Below are positions 36,278-44,888 of a stretch of 44,888 bases of DNA, piece after piece (position 1 is the first letter of the stretch; each line of letters starts with the position of its first letter). Where the stretch lies: assembly GCA_017848795.1 (NCBI GenBank), contig JAFIHG010000048.1:1-44888 (forward strand), read 5' to 3'. The notes beneath the pieces are model-generated. The model worked only from the letters and a program-made list of their open reading frames with translations, was not told where the DNA came from and ran no database searches. The stretch is from Candidatus Nanopelagicales bacterium (GTDB lineage Bacteria; Actinomycetota; Actinomycetes; S36-B12; CAIYMF01). Made by a program: the position numbers and the translations under genes.

Positions 36278-37075
36278 GTGGGACACACGGCGATCTTCGG
36301 CGCCGGCGTGATGGGGGAGACGCTGCTCGCCGGGCTGCTGCGCGCGGGCCGCCCGGCGGCGGACCTGCTCGTCGCCGAGCGCCGGACCGACCACGCCGCG
36401 ATGCTGACCGAGCGGTACGGCGTGCTCGTCGACGGCAACGCGGCCGTGGCGGGCAAGGCCGACACCGCGGTGCTCGTCGTCAAGCCGCAGGACATGCAGA
36501 CGCTGCTGGAGGAGATCGGCCCGCACCTGCGGACCGGCGTACTGGTGGTCTCGCTCGCCGCGGGCATCACCACCGGCTACCTCGAGGCGCGGCTGCCCGC
36601 GGGCACCCCGGTCGTACGGGTCATGCCCAACACGCCGGCCCTCGTCGACGAGGGCATGGCCGCCGTCTCCGCCGGCTCGCACTGCGACGAGTCGCACCTG
36701 GCGGAGGCCGAGGCGCTGCTGCGCGCGGTGGGCAAGGTCGTACGGGTCCCCGAGCAGCAGCAGGACGCGGTCACCGCGCTCAGCGGCTCCGGTCCGGCGT
36801 ACCTGTTCTACGTCGTCGAGTCGATGATCGAGGCGGGCGTGCACCTCGGGCTGCCCCGCTCGACGGCCGCCGAGCTCGCGGTGCAGACCGTCTACGGCGC
36901 GGCGAAGATGCTGCGCGAGACCGGCGAGCACCCGACGGTGCTGCGCGAGAACGTGACCTCCCCGGCGGGCACCACGGCGGCCGCGGTACGCCGGCTCGAG
37001 GAGCACAAGGTCCGCGCCGCGTTCCTCGTGGCGCTCGAAGCGGCGCGCGACCGCTCCCGGGAGCTCGGCTCATGA
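36278..37075 (+). CDS. proC: Pyrroline-5-carboxylate reductase ProC
   Basis: 265 aa from GTG 36278 with AGGGGAG upstream. Reduces P5C to proline with NADPH. N-terminal Rossmann GAGVMGETLLAGLL, then VVKPQDM, VRVMPNTPA, and the C-terminal ALSGSGPAYLFYVVESMIEAGVHLGL and ENVTSPAGTTAAAV signatures. Complete. It overlaps the acuC-like gene by ATGA. The proC / HTH / bS22 / epimerase / acyltransferase order matches mycobacterial Rv0500-Rv0502, here with acuC inserted. Confidence 0.97.
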   Translation: MGHTAIFGAGVMGETLLAGLLRAGRPAADLLVAERRTDHAAMLTERYGVLVDGNAAVAGKADTAVLVVKPQDMQTLLEEIGPHLRTGVLVVSLAAGITTGYLEARLPAGTPVVRVMPNTPALVDEGMAAVSAGSHCDESHLAEAEALLRAVGKVVRVPEQQQDAVTALSGSGPAYLFYVVESMIEAGVHLGLPRSTAAELAVQTVYGAAKMLRETGEHPTVLRENVTSPAGTTAAAVRRLEEHKVRAAFLVALEAARDRSRELGS

Positions 37076-38277
37076 CGGCGGCCGCAGGCTGCGCCGGTCC
37101 GGCCGTCGTGGTGTGGGACGACTCGCTCATCGACTACGACTTCGGCCCCGGGCACCCGTTCGCCCCGGTACGGCTCGAGCTCGCCATGGAACTGGTGCGC
37201 GAGCTGGGCCTGCTCGACGCACCAGGGGTGCGCGAGGTCGGGCCGGTCCCGGTTGACGAGGCGCTGCTGCTCGCCGTGCACGAACCGGAGTACGTCGCGG
37301 CGGTACGCGCCGCGAGCAGCGACCCCGGCGCCGCCGACCTGGCGCGCGGGCTCGGCACGGGCGACGTCCCAGCCTTCCCGCGGATGCACGACGTTGCGAC
37401 GCGGGTGTGCGGGGCGACCCTCGCGGCGGCCCAGGCAGTGCATTCCGGGCAGGCGCTGCACGCGGTGAACCTCGCCGGGGGCCTGCACCACGCGATGCCG
37501 GGCGCGGCCAGCGGGTTCTGCGTCTACAACGATCTCGCCGTCGCGATCCGGTGGCTGCTGGACCAGGGCGTGGAGCGCATCGCGTACGTGGACATCGACG
37601 TGCACCACGGCGACGGCGTGCAGGAGGCCTTCTACGACGACCCGCGCGTGCTGACCGTCTCGGTGCACGAGACAGGACGCGCGCTGTTCCCCGGCACCGG
37701 CTTCCCGCACGAGACCGGCGGACCGCACGCGCCCGGCTCGGCCGTGAACGTGCCGCTGCCGCCGGGAACCGGCGACGACGGCTGGCTGCGGGCGTTCCAC
37801 GCCGTGGTGCCGCCGGTCCTCGAGGCGTTCCAGCCGCAGTTCATCGTCAGCCAGCACGGCTGCGACTCCCACCGCGACGACCCGCTCGCCCACCTCGCGC
37901 TCACCGTCGACGGGCAGCGCGCGGCGCACGCGGCCGTCCATCGCCTGGCGCACCGGCTGACCGGCGGGCGCTGGGTCGCCACCGGTGGCGGGGGCTACTC
38001 GTGGGTCTACGTCGTACCGCGTGCCTGGGCGCACCTGGTCGGCGAGGTCGTGGGGCGACCGGTCGACCCGCGTACCGAGATCCCCGAGCGCTGGCGCGAC
38101 CTCGCGCACGCCCGCACCGGCGAGCGCGCCCCGGTGCTGATGACCGACGGCGCCGACCCGTACCTGCGCTCGTTCGACACCGGCTTCGATCCCGCGGACC
38201 CGGTGGACGCGGCGATCCTCGCGGTGCGCGAGGCGGTATTCCCGCTGCACGGGCTGCTCGTCGAGCACCGCCTCTGA
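37072..38277 (+). CDS. acuC: AcuC-like class I histone deacetylase-family protein
   Basis: 401 aa from ATG 37072. Zn-dependent lysine deacetylase fold, like Bacillus AcuC, which activates acetyl-CoA synthetase. Key residues: NLAGGLHHAMPGAASGFCVYND (catalytic His pair), VDIDVHHGDGVQEAF (Zn Asp/His), TVSVHETGR, QHGCDSHRDDPLAHL and the C-terminal TGGGGYSWVYVVPRAW. It is coupled to proC by ATGA, an unusual neighbour, which may reflect acetylation control of central metabolism. A terminator-like hairpin follows. Confidence 0.94.
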   Translation: MTAAAGCAGPAVVVWDDSLIDYDFGPGHPFAPVRLELAMELVRELGLLDAPGVREVGPVPVDEALLLAVHEPEYVAAVRAASSDPGAADLARGLGTGDVPAFPRMHDVATRVCGATLAAAQAVHSGQALHAVNLAGGLHHAMPGAASGFCVYNDLAVAIRWLLDQGVERIAYVDIDVHHGDGVQEAFYDDPRVLTVSVHETGRALFPGTGFPHETGGPHAPGSAVNVPLPPGTGDDGWLRAFHAVVPPVLEAFQPQFIVSQHGCDSHRDDPLAHLALTVDGQRAAHAAVHRLAHRLTGGRWVATGGGGYSWVYVVPRAWAHLVGEVVGRPVDPRTEIPERWRDLAHARTGERAPVLMTDGADPYLRSFDTGFDPADPVDAAILAVREAVFPLHGLLVEHRL

Positions 38278-38300
38278 GCGGCGGAACCGGTACGGCCCTA

Positions 38301-38318
38301 GAGCGCCGCAGGGCGCTC
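38301..38318 (+). terminator. Short hairpin after acuC
   Basis: GAGCGCC / GGCGCTC, 7-bp stem with 4-nt loop, 24 bp after the acuC stop; no T-run. The following 140 bp should hold the promoter of the HTH gene; I see no sure -10. Confidence 0.5.
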
Positions 38319-38456
38319 GGACGTTCGGGCCATAGCCCCTGCTTCCCCTTACCTTCCGTCCCTGGCACCACTACAGTTCCGACCCTACGGCGACGCGTGT
38401 GGTCGCAGGAGCGATGGGGAAGTCGCCTCTGCCACGGGTCGCGCTGCGAGGTGGTC

Positions 38457-38666
38457 ATGCCCCCGTCCCGCGACGACACCGGGCTCGGCGAGGTCCGGTT
38501 CCTCACGGTGGCCGAGGTCGCGGCCGTGATGCGGGTGTCCCGCATGACCGTCTACCGCCTGGTCCACAACGCCGAGCTGCCCGCGGTGCAGATCGGCCGT
38601 TCCTTCCGGGTACCCCAGCAGGCGGTGCACGACTACCTCGCGAAGGCGTTCGTCGAGGCCGGCTGA
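38457..38666 (+). CDS. BldC/excisionase-type small HTH DNA-binding protein
   Basis: 69 aa from ATG 38457 (GAGG 6 nt upstream). A MerR-like single winged HTH: RFLTVAEVAAVMRVSRMTVYRLVHNAELPAVQIGRSFRVPQQAVHDYL. Similar to the Rv0500A/BldC group in length and motif. It is placed between proC/acuC and bS22, as in mycobacteria. A regulatory target is unknown; BldC-type proteins bind arrays of direct repeats. Confidence 0.92.
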   Translation: MPPSRDDTGLGEVRFLTVAEVAAVMRVSRMTVYRLVHNAELPAVQIGRSFRVPQQAVHDYLAKAFVEAG

Positions 38667-38827
38667 GCCGCGCGCGGTGACGGGCCGTCGCCCACCGCGC
38701 CCGCGCGGTCGGGGTGCCCGCCGGGTGACGGTAGGGTGGGCGCTGCTCGCGGGCGCTGCTGCGCTCCTCGCACCCAGCGGCGCCGGACCGGCCCGTGACC
38801 AACTGCCGTACGACCTGAGGTGAACCC

Positions 38828-38926
38828 ATGGGCTCGGTCATCAAGAAGCGCCGCAAGCGCATGGCCAAGAAGAAGCACCGCAAGCTGCTGAAGAAGACCC
38901 GGGTGCAGCGGCGCAACAAGAAGTAG
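38828..38926 (+). CDS. Ribosomal protein bS22 (AURKAIP1/COX24-domain, 32 aa)
   Basis: 32 aa, very basic: [17 protein letters not shown] then [15 protein letters not shown], from ATG 38828. It is below usual gene-calling length limits. It matches the actinobacterial bS22 (Rv0500B-type) small-subunit protein, which lies next to proC and galE2 in mycobacteria. The upstream TAGGGT hexamer at 38732-38737 may be its -10. Nothing else occupies 38667-39044. Confidence 0.9.
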   Translation: MGSVIKKRRKRMAKKKHRKLLKKTRVQRRNKK

Positions 38927-39044
38927 CCGCGTACCGGTCGCCGGTGCTGCGCCGTCCGGTACGGGTCAACGCCGTGCAGAGCCCACCGTGCAGCTCCCGG
39001 GGTAGCGTGGTCCACGCGGGCCCGGCGGATCGGGAGGGCGGACC

Positions 39045-40080
39045 ATGAGCGGCTCGGTCGTCCTGGTGAGCGGGGTGTCCCGTCACCTCGGCAGCGCGAT
39101 GGCGCGCCGGTTGGCCGCGGACCCGTCGGTGGCCCGGGTGGTCGGGGTCGACGTCGTACCGCCGCGGGAGGACATCGGCGGCGCCGAGTTCGTCCGCGCC
39201 GACATCCGCAACCCGATCATCTCCAAGGTGCTGGCCCAGTCCGGCGCCGACACCGTGGTGCACATGGGGGTCATCGCGACGCCGCTGCAGGCCGGCGGCC
39301 GGGTCACGATGAAGGAGATCAACGTCATCGGGACCATGCAGCTGCTGGCGGCCTGCCAGCGCTCGACGACGGTGTCCCGGCTGATCGTGAAGTCGACGGC
39401 CTCGGTCTACGGGGCCGGCCCGAAGGATCCGGCCAAGTTCACCGAGGACACCGAGCCGCGCTCCCAGCCGCAGTCCGGCTGGGGCAAGGACTCGGTCGAG
39501 GTCGAGGGCTACGTACGCGGTTTCGCGCGCCGTCGCCCGGACGTGACGGTGACGACGCTGCGGTTCGCCAACGTCCTCGGGCCGGTCGTCGAGACCGCGA
39601 TGACGGCGTACTTCTCACTGCCCGCGATCCCGACGGTGCTCGGGTACGACGCGCGGCTGCAGTTCGTGCACGAGGACGACATGCTCGAGTGCCTGCGCCT
39701 CGCGGCGACCTCGGAGCGGCCCGGCACGTTCAACGTCGCCGGCGACGGGGTGCTGATGCTCAGCCAGGCGGTCCGCCTCGCCGGCCGGCTCGACGTGGCG
39801 GTGCCCAGCGCCCTGGTCGGTCTGGTCGGCGGCTGGTTCCGGCGGGCCGGGATCACCGACTTCTCGCCCGAGCAGGTCCGCTTCCTGACCTTCGGCCGGT
39901 GCCTGGACACCAGCCGGCTCACCGAGATCTTCGGGTTCACGCCGGCGTACACCACCCGGGAGACCTTCGAGGCGTTCGTCGACACGCGCCTGGGCGGCGG
40001 GGTGCTCGACCGTGACCGGATCACCGACGCCGAGCAGCGCCTGGTGCGGCTGCTCGGCCGCGAACCCCAGGAGGTGGCCG

Positions 40081-40088
<8 letters not shown>
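39045..40088 (+). CDS. NAD-dependent epimerase/dehydratase (extended SDR), Rv0501-type
   Basis: 347 aa from ATG 39045. The Rossmann start is VLVSGVSRHLGSAMARRL, a GxxxxxG variant of TGxxGxxG. VDVVPPRE (cofactor acidic), VRADIRNP and STASVYGAGP follow. The usual catalytic YxxxK is not evident; the equivalent region reads SGWGKDSVEVEGYV, so classic epimerase activity is doubtful. Annotated galE2 in mycobacteria. It overlaps the acyltransferase gene by 8 bp, suggesting a joint role, perhaps in envelope lipid metabolism. Confidence 0.88.
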
Positions 40089-41136
<1,048 letters not shown>

Positions 41137-41383
41137 CCGCGCGCTGCTAGCGCACGACGCGGAAAACCGGCACCGCCGAACGGGTTGCGGCCGGTCGCGC
41201 GGAGGAGACGGCGGAGCGCTGCCTACGGGGGGATCTCGGAGCGGCGCCGACGTCCGCCGCGCGGTGACGGGCTAGGCTGCCCGGACGACAGGGCGTCCCG
41301 CGCCTCCCGCGCGGGCCTCGTGAACCTGCGACCGGTCGTCGCAGCCCGGCCGACCGGACCTCCGCGAGCGATGGGGATCGAAG

Positions 41384-42592
41384 ATGGGATTCATCAAGGC
41401 GTTTGCCGGTGCACTGGGCGGGACGTTCGCCGACCAGTGGAAGGACTTCCTCGTCCCGCCGGCCGGCCTCGCCCCCACTGCGGCGATCTTCCCCGCGGTA
41501 GCGAAGGGCCAGAACGCCGGTCGTGGGTCCAACACCAAGGGCTCCGAGAACATCATCACCAACGGCAGCATGATCGTCGTACCCGAGGGGTACGGCCTGC
41601 TCACGTTCCAGGAGGGTCAGCTCACCGGCTTCATCGGCGAGCCGGGCGGTTTCATCTACACGACCGAGGACCAGAACTCGAAGTCGATGTTCGCCGGTGA
41701 CGGCATCGTGAGCTCGACCGTCACCACGTCCTGGGAGCGGTTCAAGTTCGGCGGACAGCCGGCGGCCCAGCAACTGGTGTTCTACGTGAACCTCAAGGAG
41801 ATCCCGAACAACCGCTTCGGCACCCAGTCCGAGATCTACTGGGACGACGCCTATCTCGGCGCGCAGGTCGGCGCGATCACGCGCGGCACGTACTCGATGC
41901 GGATCGTCGACCCGATCCTGTTCGCCAAGCAGTTCGTGCCGCTCACCTACCTGAGCGCCGACGCCAAGGTGTTCGACTTCTCCGACCTCGACAACGACGC
42001 CGCTAGCCAGCTGTTCAACGAGGTCGTCGGCTCGCTCGCCGCGGCGTTCTCGCACTACACGAACGACCCGAGCAAGGGCAACCGGATCGCGCGCATCCAG
42101 GGTGATGCGATCGGCTTCGCGCAGTCGCTGAGCCAGGCCGTCGAGGACGGCTACCAGTGGAGCTCGGAGCGCGGGCTGCTCATCGTCAAGGTCGCCCTGC
42201 AGGCGATCGAGTACGACGCCGACACCCGGGCGCTGCTCAGCGACGTGAAGAAGGCGGACGCGCTGGGCGGAGCGCGCGGCAACGCGTTCATGCAGCAGGC
42301 GGCTGCCCGCGGCTTCCAGGCCGCCGGCGAGAACCCGGGCGGCGCGGGCGGTGGCGCCGGAATGGCGTTCCTCGGCATGGGCATGGGTGCCACCGGCGCC
42401 GCTGCCGGTGCCCTGCAGCAGCCGACGGCGCCGGCACCCGCACCGGCGCCCGCCCAGCCGGAGGCCCCACCGGCCGCCCCGGCGGCCGACGACCCGGTCG
42501 CCAAGCTCACCCAGCTCAAGGCGATGCTCGACCAGGGCCTGATCACCGAAGCCGATTACGACGCGGCGAAGGCCAAAGTGCTGGGGCTCTGA
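41384..42592 (+). CDS. SPFH-domain protein with C-terminal SHOCT motif (YdjI-like)
   Basis: 402 aa from ATG 41384. It resembles YdjI-type SPFH proteins (virion-core-like family). The SPFH region (about 55-295) includes SMIVVPEGYGLLTFQEGQ, FVNLKEIPNNRFGT-like YVNLKEIPNNRFGT and YSMRIVDPILF. A Gly/Ala then Ala/Pro linker (about 305-370) leads to the SHOCT motif VAKLTQLKAMLDQGLI (about 372-402). In Bacillus, YdjI works with zinc-ribbon YdjG, YdjH and the PspA homologue YdjF at the membrane. Here it precedes a zinc-ribbon gene by 3 bp. The 247-bp upstream gap shows TAGGCT (41273-41278) as a possible -10. Confidence 0.92.
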   Translation: MGFIKAFAGALGGTFADQWKDFLVPPAGLAPTAAIFPAVAKGQNAGRGSNTKGSENIITNGSMIVVPEGYGLLTFQEGQLTGFIGEPGGFIYTTEDQNSKSMFAGDGIVSSTVTTSWERFKFGGQPAAQQLVFYVNLKEIPNNRFGTQSEIYWDDAYLGAQVGAITRGTYSMRIVDPILFAKQFVPLTYLSADAKVFDFSDLDNDAASQLFNEVVGSLAAAFSHYTNDPSKGNRIARIQGDAIGFAQSLSQAVEDGYQWSSERGLLIVKVALQAIEYDADTRALLSDVKKADALGGARGNAFMQQAAARGFQAAGENPGGAGGGAGMAFLGMGMGATGAAAGALQQPTAPAPAPAPAQPEAPPAAPAADDPVAKLTQLKAMLDQGLITEADYDAAKAKVLGL

Positions 42593-42595
42593 GCG

Positions 42596-43864
42596 ATGGT
42601 CGACAACAGCAGCGCGGACGAGGTCCGCATGCCCGAGCCGCCCGCACCGCCGCTCGAGGCGCCGTCCGCGCCGCTCGAGGCTCCTTCGGCCAGCGAGCCG
42701 CTCGTGGTGCGCACGGACGCCGACGCCAAGGACGGGCTGAGCAAGTGCCCCGCCTGCGGCGCGACCCAGATCTCGCTGAACATCGCGACGGGGATGCTGC
42801 GCTGCGGCTACTGCCGCCACGAGTGGCAGACGGCCAACGCGATGCAGTCCCTCGGCCTCGACGGCGACATCGGGCTGCTGCGTGGCGTCACCGTCGGGTC
42901 CGGCTCGGCAGACATCGTCCCGTCCACCGACGAGGTCGTCACCCTCAAGTGCACCGCGTGCGGCGCGGAAGTGGTCATCGACACCGCGAACAGCCTGCAG
43001 GCGCGGTGCCACTGGTGCCGCAACACCTTGTCGATGAACGAGCAACTGCCCAACGGCGCGGTGCCCGACATGGTGCTGCCCTTCAGCCTGACCAAGGACG
43101 AGGCGGTCAAGCGGATCGCGGAGTTCGTCGGCAAGCGGAAGTTCTTCGCCCACCCCAGGTTCCGCAGCGAGTTCAACCCGGAGAACGTCCTCGGGGTCTA
43201 CCTGCCGTACATGGTCGTCGACGTCAATGCCAGCGCGGTGTTCCGTGGCCAGGGCGAGCACCAGACGCGTTCGTACACGGTCAAGAGCGGCGACGACGAG
43301 GAGCGCCGTTACGACGCCGACCTCTACGACGTACGCCGGGAGTTCGACCTCCACGTCGACGACCTGACCGTCGAGTCCTCCGCCGAGCGCCGCGACCAGA
43401 GCATGTCGCGCAACACGAACAACATCATCAACTCGATCATGCCGTTCGACGTGGACAAGTCGGTGCGCTACGACGCGAACTACCTCGCCGGCTTCACCTC
43501 CGAGCGCCGCGACACCAACGTCGCCGACCTCGCCGAGACGGTGACCGCGCAGACGCGCGACATCGCGCGCTACAAGACGCTCGAGACGATCTCGTTCTAC
43601 GACCGCGGAGTGCGCTGGGACGAGGAGCGGCTCGACGTCCACGGCCAGCGGTGGGTCTCGGCGTACCTGCCGGTCTGGCTGTACAGCTACTACGAGCAGA
43701 AGGGCGGCGGCCGCGGGCTGCTGCACTACGTCGCTGTCAACGGGCGTACCGGTGAGACGATGGGCAGCGTCCCGCTGCACCACGGCAAGCTGCTCGCCGT
43801 GTCCGCGGCGGTGGAGGTCGTCGGCGTGATCCTGTTCCTCATCTTCATGCTGTTGGGGCGGTGA
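42596..43864 (+). CDS. Double zinc-ribbon membrane protein (YdjG-like)
   Basis: 422 aa from ATG 42596. An acidic Pro/Ala-rich start (1-45) is followed by two zinc ribbons: CPACGATQIS...LRCGYC and CTACGAEVVI...ARCHWC. A long domain follows with NPENVLGVYLPYMVVDVNA and RYDANYLAGFTSERRD. One C-terminal TM (about 398-420, LLAVSAAVEVVGVILFLIFML) probably anchors it. Zinc ribbon plus TM next to an SPFH-SHOCT protein matches the YdjG-YdjI pairing in Bacillus membrane stress. It overlaps the next gene by one base. Confidence 0.9.
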   Translation: MVDNSSADEVRMPEPPAPPLEAPSAPLEAPSASEPLVVRTDADAKDGLSKCPACGATQISLNIATGMLRCGYCRHEWQTANAMQSLGLDGDIGLLRGVTVGSGSADIVPSTDEVVTLKCTACGAEVVIDTANSLQARCHWCRNTLSMNEQLPNGAVPDMVLPFSLTKDEAVKRIAEFVGKRKFFAHPRFRSEFNPENVLGVYLPYMVVDVNASAVFRGQGEHQTRSYTVKSGDDEERRYDADLYDVRREFDLHVDDLTVESSAERRDQSMSRNTNNIINSIMPFDVDKSVRYDANYLAGFTSERRDTNVADLAETVTAQTRDIARYKTLETISFYDRGVRWDEERLDVHGQRWVSAYLPVWLYSYYEQKGGGRGLLHYVAVNGRTGETMGSVPLHHGKLLAVSAAVEVVGVILFLIFMLLGR

Positions 43865-44166
43865 TGGTCACTGTGCTCGCACAGGCACTGGTCGGTGCGC
43901 ACCTGGTCGCCGAGTCGGACTCCTCGAGCAGCTCGAACTTCGCGTTCCTGTTCCTGCTCGCAGGGTTCATCTTCTGGGGATACGTGTTCCTGCGCTACCG
44001 CAACGTCGACAAGCGCCACCACCACGAGTCGGAGACGGCCGCCGCGACGCAGTCCATGAAGGCCGACGACACGTTCGCGCGGTCCCTGAAGGGCCTGTCG
44101 AACTCGACGATGCAGGGTGCGAACCACAAGAAGGTGAGCGGAGCGCTCAACCGCTTCTTCTCCTGA
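43864..44166 (+). CDS. Small single-TM protein downstream of the zinc-ribbon gene
   Basis: 100 aa from ATG 43864 (GTG 43861 adds one residue). An N-terminal hydrophobic stretch and a Ser/Asp-rich loop precede one TM (FAFLFLLAGFIFWGYVFLRYR, about 31-51). The cytoplasmic tail has HHH and a Lys/Ser-rich helix ending NHKKVSGALNRFFS. Translational coupling (TGATG) makes it the third member of the SPFH module. I do not recognise a family; it might replace YdjH as the membrane partner. Confidence 0.7.
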   Translation: MVTVLAQALVGAHLVAESDSSSSSNFAFLFLLAGFIFWGYVFLRYRNVDKRHHHESETAAATQSMKADDTFARSLKGLSNSTMQGANHKKVSGALNRFFS

Positions 44167-44222
44167 TTCTCCTGATCTCACCTTGGCCGAACATCTTCGG
44201 GCAGGTCATCGGGCTGAACTTG

Positions 44223-44850
44223 ATCTGCTCCGAAAGAGCGGACGCAACCACTCGGTGGTCGAGCGTAGTCGAGACCATGATCGACGTGGTCTGGACTGCG
44301 CTCGACCACCGCGTGCTCGCCCGGTCTTTCACACGCCGCCGGGCGCGCCACCTGGCCCAAAGTGACTCGACTGCGCTCGACCACCGCGTGCTCGCCCGGT
44401 CTTTCACACGCCGCCGGGCGCGCCGCCAGTCCCAAAGTGCCTGAGTCGAAAATGGCCGGGCCGTACGCTGGGTGGCCGCGACCGCAGCCGGATTTTCCAC
44501 CGTCCAGGGCGGCCCGAAGGGCCCGGGGTGCTGCTCCGAAAGAGCAGACGCAACCAGCCGTTGGTCGAGCGTAGTCGAGACCATGATCACCGCGGTGGTC
44601 TCGACTGCGCGCGACCACCGGGTACTCGCCCGGTCTTTCACGCGCCGACCGGCGCGCCACCAGGCCCAACGTGACTCGACTGCGCTCGCCCACCGAGTAC
44701 TGGCCCGGCCTGTCCCGCGCCGACGGGCGCCGCCAGCCCCAAAGTGTCTCAGACGGAGCCAACCCTGCGGCACCCTGGAGTGCCCGCGACCGCAGCCAGA
44801 GTCTCCACCGTCCAGGGCGGACCGAAAGGCCCCGTGCTACTGCCCGCAAG
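44223..44850. repeat. Composite repeat block, two units of about 310 bp
   Basis: Both units begin CTGCTCCGAAAGAGC (44223 and 44531), then carry GTCGAGCGTAGTCGAGACCA facing its inverse (CGACTGCGCTCGACCAC) and the CTCGCCCGGTCTTTCACAC-type segment. That segment is repeated twice in unit 1 (from about 44296 and 44374). Each unit ends with the 99-bp element (intact in unit 1, eroded at about 44744-44850). The GTCGAG...CTCGAC palindrome is a common type in actinobacterial genomes. Nothing coding is supported in 44167-44888. The window stops within the block. Confidence 0.88.
44440..44538 (+). repeat. 99-bp interspersed element, copy 2
   Basis: It starts CCTGAGTCGAAAAT and ends GGGGTGCTGCTCCG; by eye it is over 90% identical to the reverse complement of 8727-8825. 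It carries CCCGAAGGGCCC as an internal hairpin. A third, eroded copy follows at about 44744-44850. No reading frame is conserved. Confidence 0.9.
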
Positions 44851-44888
44851 TCGCGCTGTGGACCATGGCGGACCCGGTCGCACAGAGC

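Overview
This 44.9 kb window comes from a high-GC actinobacterium (class Actinomycetes). The evidence is very GC-rich coding sequence with frequent GTG starts, a WhiB protein, Lsr2, a LytR-CpsA-Psr protein, ClpC, DisA next to RadA, and the order proC / small HTH protein / bS22 / epimerase / PlsC-like acyltransferase that is familiar from mycobacteria and relatives. A cheB-cheR-cheW operon behind a sigma-28-like promoter suggests a motile member, but I cannot name the genus. I see no rRNA, tRNA, transposase, phage gene or CRISPR array.

Layout. 1-864: array of 60-bp hairpin repeats, opening with a perfect 142-bp palindrome. 865-5735: class III aminotransferase, LCP cell-wall protein, TetR and acyl-CoA dehydrogenase; one TetR-type operator sequence occurs twice. 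5.8-7.7 kb: fluoride module (two CrcB/Fluc proteins around a DUF190 protein, behind a probable fluoride riboswitch) and MscL. 7.8-10.6 kb: SAF-domain protein, second hairpin array, an ECF sigma gene cut off by that array, VOC protein, WhiB, VanZ-like protein. 10.7-14.4 kb: PEP carboxylase with an apparent frameshift and a membrane protein. 14.6-17.6 kb: lsr2 and clpC. 17.6-19.0 kb: a frameshifted AbiEi/DUF559-type gene bracketed by two related 110-bp palindromic elements. 19.0-23.8 kb: mutY, an anchored exported protein, cheBRW. 23.8-24.4 kb: third hairpin array, inverted, between converging cheW and disA. 24.4-28.6 kb: disA, radA, hsp20 and a cysteine-rich protein. 28.7-33.5 kb: translationally coupled run of Ppx/GppA phosphatase, CtpE-like P-type ATPase, TIM-barrel protein and TetR. 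33.5-35.1 kb: CcdA/DsbA pair. 35.3-38.3 kb: proline dehydrogenase, proC, acuC-like deacetylase. 38.4-41.1 kb: HTH protein, bS22, epimerase, acyltransferase. 41.4-44.2 kb: SPFH-SHOCT protein, double zinc-ribbon membrane protein, small membrane protein. 44.2-44.9 kb: composite repeats.

Most genes are ordinary housekeeping or stress genes. The unusual content is the repeat load: at least six families of short palindromic DNA. Members have truncated a sigma-factor gene, supplied the stop codon of a VOC gene, bracketed a decaying gene and, most strikingly, inserted in frame as a near-perfect 57-bp palindrome inside the catalytic region of the P-type ATPase. Related palindrome copies keep the same outer arms but have different tips, each still fully self-complementary, which points to an active DNA-level process. 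Both window ends lie in repeats, so this is probably a whole contig broken at repeats, and the 142-bp palindrome at base 1 may be an assembly fold-back.
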